Source of the DNA: Spirochaetales bacterium
GTDB lineage: Bacteria > Spirochaetota > Spirochaetia > Sphaerochaetales > Sphaerochaetaceae
Reading direction: 5' to 3'
DNA length: 64,000 nt
Assembly (NCBI GenBank): GCA_018433865.1
Contig: JAHDQJ010000007.1
Location: forward strand, 106,992-170,991
Shown here: one piece after another, positions 16,366 through 25,197 of the stretch
Position numbering within the stretch: position 1 is the stretch's first letter
Layout of the letters: each line of letters starts with the position of its first letter
The notes under the pieces: generated by a model
The model's database searches: none
Told to the model about the DNA's origin: nothing
What the model saw: only the letters and a program-made list of their open reading frames with translations
Program-made: the position numbers and the translations under genes

Positions 16366-17125
16366 GGTCATCATCGCCCTCTCCGTCATGATGCTGCTCG
16401 GCATCTGGCAGGTGGGGGCGACTCTCCTTGACGCGAGCGTGATCCTGCCGACCCCGGCAGAGACTTTCCGTGCGCTCGCCAGGCTGCTCAGCCGCCCTCC
16501 GCTCGCATTGCAGGTCATGGCGACCGTCGGTCGGGCGATCCGCAGCTTCCTCATCATATTCGCAGTGGGCACCGCGCTCGGCATCCTTGCCGGGTATGCG
16601 AGACCGGTCCACGCATTCTTGCAACCCCTTTTGGTGATATGCAAGGCCACACCGGTCATGTCGGTGATCCTGCTGGCCTTCATTTGGTTCTCAAGCGGTA
16701 CGGTACCGCTCTTTTCCGCCTTCCTCATGGGATTTCCGGTGATGTTCGTGCAAGTGGAACAAGGCGTACGGCTGATCTCTCCCCAATTGCACGAGATGAC
16801 GGTCCTGTACGGATTCTCCTCCAGGATGCGTCTTTTCCATCTGGTGATTCCCTCACTGACTCCTTCGATCATCACCGGTGCGAAGGCTTCGCTCTCGATG
16901 GTATGGAAAGTCGTCATCGCCGCAGAGGTCCTCACGGTTCCGCGCTACGGGGTGGGATCGAGGATGCAGATGGCACAGGTGAATCTTGAGACCGCCGAGG
17001 TGCTTGCCTGGACATTGGTCGCGATCTTCCTCACCGCGGTGGGCGATATGCTCTTTCTCGCAATCCTGAAGCTCCCGAAGCATATACGCGCTGCACGGGC
17101 ATCCATGAAGGAGATGATGCGATGA
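16340..17125 (+). CDS. ABC transporter permease, SsuC/TauC-like
   Basis: 261 residues with about six membrane helices. The EAA-type loop (LHEMTVLYGFSSRMRLFHLVIPSLTPSIITGAK, in part) is the ATPase contact site. The ATG at 16340 lies inside the 3' end of the binding-protein gene; GTG 16328 and TTG 16307 are in-frame alternatives with no better ribosome site. It forms the inner-membrane channel of the importer. Confidence 0.87.
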   Translation: MQRSTWISKVIIALSVMMLLGIWQVGATLLDASVILPTPAETFRALARLLSRPPLALQVMATVGRAIRSFLIIFAVGTALGILAGYARPVHAFLQPLLVICKATPVMSVILLAFIWFSSGTVPLFSAFLMGFPVMFVQVEQGVRLISPQLHEMTVLYGFSSRMRLFHLVIPSLTPSIITGAKASLSMVWKVVIAAEVLTVPRYGVGSRMQMAQVNLETAEVLAWTLVAIFLTAVGDMLFLAILKLPKHIRAARASMKEMMR

Positions 17126-17835
17126 GAGCCCAGCACCTGGACAAGACGTACGTGGTGGCAGGGAAAACCCTCCCGGTACTCGAGGATTTCTCCCTCATCG
17201 TCCCCACTGATACCATCACCGCGCTGGTAGGACCCTCAGGGTGTGGGAAGACGACGTTCCTGCGCTTGGTAGGAGAGCTGGAACAGCCCGACAGGGGCTC
17301 CATCACGAAGAATGGGAAGGAGGAGGGCCCAATCAGCTATCTCTTCCAGGAGCCGCGGCTTCTTCCGTGGCACACGGTGCTGGCGAATGTTGAGCTCGTC
17401 TTGCGTCCATTCGGGGCGGATCATCACGAAAGGACGGCAAAGGCAATGGAGTTCATCGAGCTTGTGGGACTCGCCGACTATGCAAAGTTCAAGCCTGAAC
17501 AGCTCTCGGGAGGCATGCGACAACGTGTGGCGATCGCCCGGGCATTTGCCTATCCGGGTCGCATGATGCTGCTCGACGAACCGTTCCAGAGCCTCGACTC
17601 CTCACTCAGGTGGTCTTTGGTGAAGGCGTTCCTGAGGCTCTGGGAGGCTGACAAGCGAACTACTGTCTACGTGACTCACGATGTGCAGGAAGCCGTGTTG
17701 ATGGCCGATACCGTGATCCGATTGTCCTCTCGTCCCATGCGGATCATTGAACGGCATGACATCGACACGCCTCGGAACGACCGCTCGCTCGGCGATCCTG
17801 CGTTCATTGCGCTCCAAGCTGCCTTCTATACATAA
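17122..17835 (+). CDS. ABC transporter ATP-binding protein, SsuB/TauB-like
   Basis: 237 residues. Walker A GPSGCGKTT (37-45), Q-loop LFQEPRLLPW, signature LSGGMRQRVAIARAF, Walker B MMLLDEPF and H-loop VTHD are all canonical. It couples through ATG/TGA overlap to the permease gene. Its last 10 bp overlap the 3' end of gdhA on the other strand. Confidence 0.92.
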   Translation: MRAQHLDKTYVVAGKTLPVLEDFSLIVPTDTITALVGPSGCGKTTFLRLVGELEQPDRGSITKNGKEEGPISYLFQEPRLLPWHTVLANVELVLRPFGADHHERTAKAMEFIELVGLADYAKFKPEQLSGGMRQRVAIARAFAYPGRMMLLDEPFQSLDSSLRWSLVKAFLRLWEADKRTTVYVTHDVQEAVLMADTVIRLSSRPMRIIERHDIDTPRNDRSLGDPAFIALQAAFYT

Positions 17836-19187
17836 CCTTGGTCGATCATCGCATTCGCAACCTTCAGGAATCCCGCTATATTCGCTCCGTCGACCAGGTT
17901 TCCCTTGCTTCCGTACCGTTCGGCATACGTGCTGATCGTCCCATGGATCTGTTTCATGATCCTCTGGAGGTTCTGGTCAACCTTCTCGGCCGTCCATTGG
18001 AGTCGACTGCTGTTCTGCGCCATTTCCAAGCCGCTGACCGCTACCCCTCCTGCGTTCGCAGCTTTTGCCGGCGCGAACAGGACTCCGCTCTCCTGCAGTA
18101 TCCTGATGCCGTCGATCGTGGTCGGCATGTTCGCGCCTTCGGCAACCAGCTTGATCTTGTTTGCCGTGAGGTTCCGAGCATCCTGGTCAGAGATCTCGTT
18201 CTGGGTCGCACAAGGGAACGCACAATCGGCAGGGAAGCTCCACAGCGTATTGAAACCCTGTGCAGTGGATGCGACGTGATAGGTAGCGTGGCGATACTTC
18301 TGGGTGTAGGCTGCGATACGACCGCGTGAGACGTTCTTCAACTGTTTCACATACGCGAGCTTTTCCCTGTCGATCCCGTCGGGATCATGGATGCATCCGC
18401 TCGAATCGCTCAATGTCACCACCTTGGCTCCCATGTCGATCAGTTTCTCGACCGTGTATTGGGCGACATTGCCACTTCCCGATACGAGGCAAGTCTTTCC
18501 CTCGAGCGTGTCATCCGCATCATGGAGCATCGCAGCAGCCAGGTAGACCAATCCGTATCCGGTCGCTTCCGGTCGGATGTAGGATCCTCCCCAAAGCGGG
18601 CTCTTCCCTGTCAAGGTTCCGGTGAACTCATTCCTCAGTCGTTTGTATTGGCCGAACAGATATCCGGTCTCACGGGAACCGACCCCGATGTCACCCGCGG
18701 GAATATCGGTATCTGCGCCGATATGACGGCTCAGCTCCGTCATGAAACTTTGGCAGAACCGCATGATCTCCCCGTCGCTCTTCCCTTTCGGGTCGAAGTT
18801 CGATCCTCCTTTTCCTCCTCCCAGCTGCAATCCGGTAAGACTGTTCTTGAATGTCTGTTCGAACGCAAGGAACTTCATGATGCTCAGGTCTACCGACGGA
18901 TGCAACCGCAGGCCTCCCTTGTACGGGCCGAGCGCGCTGTTCATCTGTACCCTGTAGCCACGGTTCAGTTGCAAGATCCCATCATCGTCGACCCAAGGGA
19001 TGCGGAAGATCACGGTGCGTTCAGGCTCGATGAGCCGCTCGAGGACCTTGTGGTACACGATATGTGGCAGGTCATCGATGATCTTGTCCACTGAGATGAG
19101 GAACTCATGGACAGCCTGATGGAATTCGGCTTGTCCCGGATCCTCTCGACGGACCTTCTGAAGAATTGAGGAAGTGATTTCTCGCAT
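17826..19187 (-). CDS. gdhA: NADP-type glutamate dehydrogenase
   Basis: 453 residues, the usual hexameric GDH length. PYKGGLRLHPSVDLSIMKFL and LQLGGGKGGSNFDPKGKSD carry the substrate and catalytic lysines, DIPAGDIGVGSRE the next block, and VSGSGNVAQYTVEKL the dinucleotide fold. It aminates 2-oxoglutarate to glutamate, the entry point of ammonia here. The ATG follows AAGGAGC. Promoter and a palindrome lie just upstream. Convergent with, and overlapping by 10 bp, the SsuB-like gene. Confidence 0.96.
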   Translation of the reverse strand: MREITSSILQKVRREDPGQAEFHQAVHEFLISVDKIIDDLPHIVYHKVLERLIEPERTVIFRIPWVDDDGILQLNRGYRVQMNSALGPYKGGLRLHPSVDLSIMKFLAFEQTFKNSLTGLQLGGGKGGSNFDPKGKSDGEIMRFCQSFMTELSRHIGADTDIPAGDIGVGSRETGYLFGQYKRLRNEFTGTLTGKSPLWGGSYIRPEATGYGLVYLAAAMLHDADDTLEGKTCLVSGSGNVAQYTVEKLIDMGAKVVTLSDSSGCIHDPDGIDREKLAYVKQLKNVSRGRIAAYTQKYRHATYHVASTAQGFNTLWSFPADCAFPCATQNEISDQDARNLTANKIKLVAEGANMPTTIDGIRILQESGVLFAPAKAANAGGVAVSGLEMAQNSSRLQWTAEKVDQNLQRIMKQIHGTISTYAERYGSKGNLVDGANIAGFLKVANAMIDQGYV

Positions 19188-19188
19188 G

Positions 19189-19236
19189 GTGTGCTCCTTG
19201 GAAGCACACTATAGAAATTTGGATGAATTTGGTAAA
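19189..19236 (-). promoter_or_regulatory. gdhA promoter with an inverted repeat over the transcription start
   Basis: TTTACC (complement of 19231-19236), 17 bp, TATAGT (complement of 19208-19213). GTGTGCT-N7-AGCACAC (19189-19209) lies between the -10 box and the ATG and includes the ribosome site. It could be an operator or, if transcription starts early enough, a hairpin masking the ribosome site. Confidence 0.55.
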
Positions 19237-19356
19237 GACCGGACAATCGCATGATCATAGTGCAATAACTTACGCAAAAAACAACAGACGTACGACTACC
19301 GCAAAGAAATTGGTTCGATTGCGTAAAAACTAAAAAAACTCCATGTAAAAATTATG

Positions 19357-19373
19357 TATACATGAAATGTATA
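19357..19373 (-). terminator. weak AT-rich terminator-like hairpin after the AEC permease gene
   Basis: TATACAT-GAA-ATGTATA forms a 7-bp stem, followed on the minus strand by CATAATTTTT. The stem is all A/T apart from one C-G pair per arm, so termination efficiency is doubtful. It lies 12 bp past the stop codon. Confidence 0.35.
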
Positions 19374-19385
19374 AATATGCAAAAA

Positions 19386-20324
19386 TTATTGGATAAATCC
19401 GAATGCCATCAAGCCTGAGATCCAGAAGAAGAGCGTGACCAGCGAGAATACGGTGGTGAAGACCACCAATTGGCCGGCAAGCTCGGCATCGCCATCCATC
19501 TGTTGGGCCATCGTATAAGAGGAAACGGCTGCGGGCGAGGCGAACATCGACATGAGCAGCACCAGCTCGACAGAGCGGAACCCGATCAGGATGGAGGCCG
19601 TGAGTCCGATCGCGGGAACGATTACCAACCTGTTGAAGACGCCGATGAGCAACGGTTTCAGGTTGGTCTTCATCGAGGTGAAGGTCACCGATCCCCCGAG
19701 GATGATCAATGCCAACGGAGTGGCGATGTCTGCGATCTCGAACACGAATTGTTCGAGGAAACGGGGAAGCTTGAAGCCGGTGAACGCACACAAGAGCCCG
19801 AGCAAGCCGCCGATGATGATCGGATTGACGATGATTCCCCTGAGGATCTTCGGGTAATTCGGAGTATTGCCCCGGAAATACTCCAAGGCGATCACGCTGT
19901 TCATGTTCACCAGGGGGACTACCACACCGACCATCAGCGATGCAATTCCCGCACTGGTCCCACCATACAGCGTGGTTGCCATGGGAATGCCGAAGAAGAT
20001 GAAATTGCTGCGACAGATGGCCTGTACCAGCACGCCTCGCTTGTGGTTCTCCTGTTCCACGCGGGGGATCAGGAACATGTAGGAGCCGAACATCACTACC
20101 AGGGAGAGCACAGCGAACCAAAGCAGGTCGTAGGAAGTGATCGTAGAGAAGTCGGTCTTGTAAATATTCGAGAAGAGCAAAAGGGGCAAGAAGAGGCGGA
20201 AGACGAGATTGTTCATTTCACGCAAGGTTTTCTCGGAGAGCAATCCCATGTGTCGTACCGCATACCCCAGCGATATTTTGGCAAAGAGGGGAAAGAGTAC
20301 GTTGAACGCGGTGAGGAACACCAT
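19386..20324 (-). CDS. AEC-family (auxin efflux carrier-like) membrane transporter
   Basis: 312 residues, hydrophobic throughout, about ten helices in two repeats. FGIPMATTLYGG and ILGGSVTF-type segments fit the AEC/BART family, whose bacterial members export malonate, malate or other small anions. The ATG lies one base after the mtnA stop codon, so translation is coupled to the methionine-salvage genes. The substrate is unknown; a product of the salvage pathway is an attractive guess only. Confidence 0.82.
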   Translation of the reverse strand: MVFLTAFNVLFPLFAKISLGYAVRHMGLLSEKTLREMNNLVFRLFLPLLLFSNIYKTDFSTITSYDLLWFAVLSLVVMFGSYMFLIPRVEQENHKRGVLVQAICRSNFIFFGIPMATTLYGGTSAGIASLMVGVVVPLVNMNSVIALEYFRGNTPNYPKILRGIIVNPIIIGGLLGLLCAFTGFKLPRFLEQFVFEIADIATPLALIILGGSVTFTSMKTNLKPLLIGVFNRLVIVPAIGLTASILIGFRSVELVLLMSMFASPAAVSSYTMAQQMDGDAELAGQLVVFTTVFSLVTLFFWISGLMAFGFIQ

Positions 20325-20325
20325 C

Positions 20326-21396
20326 TCAACGGCCTTCGTACTCAGAACGCAGGTGCGCGATATGCATGTCGAACGGAGGATAGATGATGCCCCGTTCGGT
20401 GATGATGCCGGTGATGTGCTCATGCGGTGTCACGTCGAACGCCGGATTGTATACCGCCATCCCTTCGGGTGCGACAGGAACACCGGTAGGACTGGTGACT
20501 TCCGACGCATCTCGTTCCTCGATCGGGATTTCCGCTCCGCTGGTGATGGAGAAATCGATGGTGGAGACCGGAACGACGCTATAGAAAGGAACCCCGTAAA
20601 GCTTGCAAAGCGCACTGAGCATGAATGTGCCGATCTTGTTGCATACATCACCGTTCGCCGCTACACGGTCTCCTCCGAGGATCACCAAGTCGATTTTCCG
20701 GTCCCTGATCAGTGTCGCGGCGACACTGTCTGCGATCAGCTTGCTCGGGATTCCCGCTTGGGTGAGTTCCCACGCAGTAAGGCGGGCTCCTTGGAGTCGT
20801 GGACGGGTCTCATCCGCATAGACAAAGATATCCTTGCCCGAATAGAATGCCTCCTTGATGACACCGAGGGCGGTTCCCCAACCTGCGGTGGCAAGTGCTC
20901 CGGTGTTGCAATGGGTGAGGATCGTCGCCTTCGGTGGTACGATTTCGTTTCCTATCCTGCTCATCGCCTTGTTCGTCGCGATGTCCTCGCTCCTGATGGC
21001 ATCCGCCTCTCGCTTCAAACCGTCGAGGATCTCATCCATGCTTTTCCAATCTGCACCGTCCAAGCGTCGTAACATCCGCTGCAACGCCCAGTGGAGATTC
21101 ACCGCGGTTGGCCTCGAAGCATCGAGGAAGTCGCATGCTGAACCGAGTTCCTTGCGGAACTCCTTCCTGCCAAGCTTCGCATGAATCGGCGCAAGTTCCT
21201 TTGCCGCGAGAAGTACGCCGTAGGCCGCCACCGCACCGATCGCGGGGGCTCCCCTGACCACCATGTCCCTGATGGCGAACTCAACTTCCCGGTAATCCTT
21301 GCAGATGAATGTGACCTGTTCGTTCGGCAATACCCGTTGATCCAGCAGGTACAGTGCGTCATCCTTGTACTCCAGCGTGATGAATCGTTCGTCCAT
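20326..21396 (-). CDS. mtnA: S-methyl-5-thioribose-1-phosphate isomerase
   Basis: 356 residues. DMVVRGAPAIGAVAAYG, THCNTGALATAGWGTALGV (with the catalytic Cys) and GDRVAANGDVCNKIGT (catalytic Asp) are the family signatures separating MtnA from eIF2B subunits. It converts methylthioribose-1-P to methylthioribulose-1-P in methionine salvage or the related shunt. The start follows GGAGGAG. It lies 9 bp after mtaD. The remaining salvage genes (mtnB, mtnC, mtnD) are not in the window. Confidence 0.93.
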   Translation of the reverse strand: MDERFITLEYKDDALYLLDQRVLPNEQVTFICKDYREVEFAIRDMVVRGAPAIGAVAAYGVLLAAKELAPIHAKLGRKEFRKELGSACDFLDASRPTAVNLHWALQRMLRRLDGADWKSMDEILDGLKREADAIRSEDIATNKAMSRIGNEIVPPKATILTHCNTGALATAGWGTALGVIKEAFYSGKDIFVYADETRPRLQGARLTAWELTQAGIPSKLIADSVAATLIRDRKIDLVILGGDRVAANGDVCNKIGTFMLSALCKLYGVPFYSVVPVSTIDFSITSGAEIPIEERDASEVTSPTGVPVAPEGMAVYNPAFDVTPHEHITGIITERGIIYPPFDMHIAHLRSEYEGR

Positions 21397-21405
21397 ATGC
21401 TCCTC

Positions 21406-22698
21406 CTAGCCCTCCCGCCCCTGGATATTCCGCCAGAGGTCGAGGACCTCCTCCGTCACCGCCTTCAGGTCGATGGTCTGCAATACCCGGTCTTCCATGA
21501 GCATACGGCCGGCACAGATGACGGTCTTGATGTCGGAGGATTTCGCTGAGTAGACCAACGCGCTGAACGGATTGTTCAAGGGGCTCATGTGAGCCCCGCT
21601 CGTGTCGATGAGTATGATGTCCGCATCCTTTCCTGTCTCGATCGATCCGCACTCGGTTTCGCGCCCGAGGGCTCTCGCTCCTCCGGCTGTCGCCATGTGC
21701 AACAGGTCGTAGGGGGACAGTGCGGTCGGATTGCCCGTGGAGACGCTGGCAAGCATGGCCGCAAGACGCAACTCCTGGAACATGTCGAGTGCATTGTTGG
21801 AAGATGCGCCGTCGGTTCCGAGGGCAAGCGGTACATTCGCTTCCTGGTAGGCATGCAGGGGGGCGATGCCACTACCCAGCTTGCAATTGCTGCTTGGATT
21901 GTGGATTACCGTCACCTGACGTCGCGCAAGCAGTGCAATGTCCGATTCGTCGGGGTGGACCACATGCGCGAGATAGGCTCCCCCCTCGAGAATGCCCAGG
22001 GAATCGAGATGGGATACCGGTGTCCTGCCGTATTGCGCTTTGCACTCCGTTACTTCGCGGGCGGTCTCGCTCGCGTGGGTATGTACCTTGCACCCTTCTT
22101 CACGGGCTACCGCAGCGGCAAGGCGGTAGGTCCCGGGCGTACAGGTATAGACGGCATGCGGTGCGATGTCATAACGGAGCATCCGGTCGGATCGGTCGCG
22201 TGCTTGCCTGAGGAATCCGAGGGAGCGTTCGATCCTGCGTGCAGAATCCTCCTCGTCTCCGAAAAGCGTCAGGCCGACGTTCGCCTTGATGCCGCTTTCC
22301 ATGATTGCCGAGACCGTCTCCTCCTGGAAGAAATACATGTCAGAAAAGCAGGTGGTCCCACCCAGGATCATCTCCGCGATGGCCAGCTTGCTTGCGCTGC
22401 GGATATCGGAGGGGACCAAGGTGTCCTCAAGTCTCCAGATCTCCTGCAGCCAATCATGCAAATCGGAGACCGAGTCACGATAATTGCGGAAGTAGACCAT
22501 ACTGGCATGTGTATGGGCATTCACCAAGCCGGGTAGGGCGATGCACTGTTCGGCATCGATCACCTTGTCTGCGACGAATCCGGGAGGGACTTCCCCGACC
22601 GCCACGATCTTGCGGCCTTCAATGGCGATCGAACCGCGCATGACGTGGTCCCGGGTGTCCATGGGCAAGATGGTTGCGTTCCTGATGAGAATTCTCAT
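21406..22698 (-). CDS. mtaD: 5-methylthioadenosine/S-adenosylhomocysteine deaminase
   Basis: 430 residues. Amidohydrolase motifs: GLVNAHTHASM (metal HxH), HTHAS, LAHVVHP and LGTDGASSNN. The MtaD/SsnA branch deaminates MTA or SAH to the inosine derivative. Pairing with mtnA suggests an MTA to methylthioinosine route, which needs a phosphorylase not seen here. There is no Shine-Dalgarno site before the ATG; a -10 box TATGAT ends 6 nt upstream, suggesting a leaderless transcript. Confidence 0.88.
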   Translation of the reverse strand: MRILIRNATILPMDTRDHVMRGSIAIEGRKIVAVGEVPPGFVADKVIDAEQCIALPGLVNAHTHASMVYFRNYRDSVSDLHDWLQEIWRLEDTLVPSDIRSASKLAIAEMILGGTTCFSDMYFFQEETVSAIMESGIKANVGLTLFGDEEDSARRIERSLGFLRQARDRSDRMLRYDIAPHAVYTCTPGTYRLAAAVAREEGCKVHTHASETAREVTECKAQYGRTPVSHLDSLGILEGGAYLAHVVHPDESDIALLARRQVTVIHNPSSNCKLGSGIAPLHAYQEANVPLALGTDGASSNNALDMFQELRLAAMLASVSTGNPTALSPYDLLHMATAGGARALGRETECGSIETGKDADIILIDTSGAHMSPLNNPFSALVYSAKSSDIKTVICAGRMLMEDRVLQTIDLKAVTEEVLDLWRNIQGREG

Positions 22699-22704
22699 GG
22701 GCGC

Positions 22705-22734
22705 ATCATAGCATGCTTTTCAAAGTACTGTCAG
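22705..22734 (-). promoter_or_regulatory. promoter of mtaD-mtnA-AEC, leaderless geometry
   Basis: CTGACA (complement of 22729-22734), 18 bp, TATGAT (complement of 22705-22710), then only 6 nt to the ATG at 22698. Confidence 0.6.
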
Positions 22735-22751
22735 CATGGATGGTGTGGAAA

Positions 22752-22784
22752 GAAAATAAGGCCCGCGACCGGAAGTCGCGAGCC
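22752..22784 (-). terminator. intrinsic terminator after fucI
   Basis: On the minus strand GGCTCGCGAC-TTCCG-GTCGCGGGCC forms a strong stem with one mismatch, followed by TTATTTTC, 20 bp past the fucI stop. Confidence 0.8.
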
Positions 22785-22803
22785 CTGATCGTGAACTTGT
22801 CGA

Positions 22804-24630
22804 TCAATATTTGCCGTACAATGGACCGTAAGCGGTGCAAGCGCGGTAGTCCGATCCTTCCTTGTCCATCCCGAAGGCATTCCATGCACTCGGGCGGAAC
22901 ACTTGGTGGTCGGGAACGTTGTGCATGCAAACCGGGATGCGCAGCATCGAGCAAAGCGTGATCAGGTCAGCACCGATATGTCCGTAGCTGATCGCACCAT
23001 GGTTCGCTCCCCATGTCGCCATGACCGAGTAGACATCCTTGAACGGTCCGTCGCAGTCGAGGAGCCGAGGAACGAACCACGTGGTCGGCCAGGTGGGATC
23101 AGTCCGCTTGTTGATCTTCGCAAACACCTCGTCAGGAATGTCGCAGGTCCATCCTTCGGCGATCTGCATCACCGGGCCAAGGCCCTTCACCATATTCAGC
23201 CGGCACATCGTGACCGGCATCTCTCCCTGGGTGAGGAAGGTCGATGAATAGCCTCCGCCACGGAAGTATCCTCCGTTCGCCACGCTGAACTCGGTCGCCT
23301 CAAGGGTGGCTTGCACATCTTCGGCGGTCACCTCCCAATAGGGTTTCATCACGGAGTTGCCCTGTGCATCCTTCATCCTTCCCGCTGCGTCCAGCGTAGT
23401 CGCTCCTGAGTTTATGAGGTGGATGAATCCGTCCTTGGCACGTCCTTCGGGCTTCCATCCGGTGACCCGCTCGATCGCCTCGGGACTCCAGTAGGTACGT
23501 ACATCACTGAAAATCTGGGCACGGTTGGTCAACAACTTCCCGAAAAGCATCGAGATGCCGTTGCACATGTCGTTCTCGGTCGCCATGATGAACGGTTCCC
23601 TGATTCCTGTCCAATCGAAGCTGGTGGTGAGCATGGTTTCCATGAAGTCACCGTTTGGCCAGTGATCCGTCCATTGCCGTTGTCCTTGGAAGCCTGCGGC
23701 GATTGCGTTGCGACCGACAGATTCCTCGATGAATCCGAGATCGGCCAATTTCTTGTTGCCGATCATCAGGTCACGCCCGATCATCGTCATCTTGATGCAA
23801 TAATCCCAATCGGCTTTCCTCTGCTCCTCGCTTTTCTGCCACTCTGGAGGATTCACCAGGTCGGGAGCCTCGGTACAATTCTCTGCGACCCACGCTCTGG
23901 CGAGTGCGAACTCCTCGGGATCGAAGATGTCTTCTTCCACCCTGCGAGCGATCTCGCTCATGTCGACGACCTCGGTACGCATCCCAAGGTAGGCCTGGAG
24001 GAAGTCCTGGTCGACGATCGAACCGGCGATTCCCATCGAGCTGCCCCCGATGGAAAGGTATGAGCGGTTACGCATCCGCGCGACTGCGATTCCCGCACGG
24101 ACGAACCGAAGAATCTTCTCCGTGACATCCTGAGGCATGCTCGTATCATTACTGTCCTGTACATCCCTTCCGTAGATGCCGAACGCAGGAAGTCCCTTCT
24201 GTGCATGTGCAGCGAGCACTGCGGCAAGATACACGGCACCGGGGCGTTCGGTTCCATTGAATCCCCAGACCGCTTTCACCGTCATGGGATCTGCATCGAA
24301 GGTCTCTGTCCCGTAACACCAGCAGGGAGTGACCGTAAGGGTGACCGCGACATGCTCCTTGCTGAATTTCGTCTGGCAGGCTGCAGCCTCTGCAACTCCT
24401 CCGATCGTCGTATCCGCAATGATGCACTCGACTTTCTCCCCGGTGGAGTGCCTAAGATTCTCACTGATGAGTTTCGCCGCGGCCTTGGCCATGTTCATGG
24501 TCTGGTCTTCAAGCGACTCCCGGACTCCCCGGCGTCGGCCGTCGATGACGGGACGGATACCGATTTTCGGCAGCGGATCAGCATACCGTTGTTCGGGACC
24601 CCTTGATTTGATATCGGATACGTTTGCCAT
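22804..24630 (-). CDS. fucI: L-fucose isomerase
   Basis: 608 residues, the expected length. [34 protein letters not shown] and [17 protein letters not shown] are typical FucI blocks with the Mn-binding Glu and Asp regions. It converts L-fucose to L-fuculose (and often D-arabinose to ribulose). The start follows a perfect AGGAGGTG. It diverges from the fucose mutarotase gene across a 134-bp region containing a LacI-type operator. No fuculokinase or fuculose aldolase gene is adjacent; the RhaB-like kinase at 42.5 kb is far away. Confidence 0.95.
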   Translation of the reverse strand: MANVSDIKSRGPEQRYADPLPKIGIRPVIDGRRRGVRESLEDQTMNMAKAAAKLISENLRHSTGEKVECIIADTTIGGVAEAAACQTKFSKEHVAVTLTVTPCWCYGTETFDADPMTVKAVWGFNGTERPGAVYLAAVLAAHAQKGLPAFGIYGRDVQDSNDTSMPQDVTEKILRFVRAGIAVARMRNRSYLSIGGSSMGIAGSIVDQDFLQAYLGMRTEVVDMSEIARRVEEDIFDPEEFALARAWVAENCTEAPDLVNPPEWQKSEEQRKADWDYCIKMTMIGRDLMIGNKKLADLGFIEESVGRNAIAAGFQGQRQWTDHWPNGDFMETMLTTSFDWTGIREPFIMATENDMCNGISMLFGKLLTNRAQIFSDVRTYWSPEAIERVTGWKPEGRAKDGFIHLINSGATTLDAAGRMKDAQGNSVMKPYWEVTAEDVQATLEATEFSVANGGYFRGGGYSSTFLTQGEMPVTMCRLNMVKGLGPVMQIAEGWTCDIPDEVFAKINKRTDPTWPTTWFVPRLLDCDGPFKDVYSVMATWGANHGAISYGHIGADLITLCSMLRIPVCMHNVPDHQVFRPSAWNAFGMDKEGSDYRACTAYGPLYGKY

Positions 24631-24673
24631 TCAGCACCTCCTATGATACAGTGATTCCATGCTATATGGACCG

Positions 24674-24687
24674 TGTAATCGTTTACA
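24674..24687. promoter_or_regulatory. LacI/CcpA-type operator between fucI and fucU
   Basis: TGTAATCGTTTACA is a palindrome with a central CG and fits the catabolite-responsive element consensus TGWAANCGNTNWCA at every position. It lies 43 bp before fucI and 78 bp before fucU, so it can serve both divergent genes. Confidence 0.65.
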
Positions 24688-24764
24688 TCAGGTACAGTAT
24701 CGCATGAAGTCATGAATAACGCAATCAATTGTTTTACCACCGGCAGGTGGAAGGAGAGTGCATC

Positions 24765-25193
24765 ATGTTGAAGAACATTCCGTCGATCCTGAGCCCAGAA
24801 TTGCTCAAGATCCTCCAGGAGATGGGACACGGGGATGAGTTGGTGATCGGTGACGGAAACTTTCCCGCTGCTTCCTGCGCACAGCGGTTGATCCGGCTCG
24901 ACGGTCTCGGGGTTCCCGAGGTACTCGAGGCAATCCTGAAAGTGTTCCCCCTCGACAGATTCGAGGCGAACGCGTTCCTCATGGAAAAAATGGCAGGGGA
25001 TGACGTGCCGACTCCGATCTGGGAGACCTACAAGCGGTTGGCTCAGGCCGGTGATCCGAATTATGTCGGATTCGACATGATAGAACGCTTCGCATTCTAC
25101 GAGCGTGCGAAGAAAGCCTATGTGATCATCGCCACGAGCGAGCAGGCTCTCTATGCGAACATCATCCTGAAGAAAGGGGTAGTGACGGGTTGA
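24765..25193 (+). CDS. fucU: L-fucose mutarotase (FucU/RbsD family)
   Basis: 142 residues. The ATG at 24765 follows GGAAGGAG. LLKILQEMGHGDELVIGDGNFPA carries the conserved His and Asp of RbsD/FucU proteins, followed by VLEAILKVFPLD and FYERAKKAYVIIATSE. These decameric enzymes interconvert sugar anomers before isomerisation. Divergence from fucI supports fucose over ribose. The stop lies 4 bp from the convergent acyl-CoA synthetase gene. Confidence 0.9.
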   Translation: MLKNIPSILSPELLKILQEMGHGDELVIGDGNFPAASCAQRLIRLDGLGVPEVLEAILKVFPLDRFEANAFLMEKMAGDDVPTPIWETYKRLAQAGDPNYVGFDMIERFAFYERAKKAYVIIATSEQALYANIILKKGVVTG

Positions 25194-25197
25194 CGGC

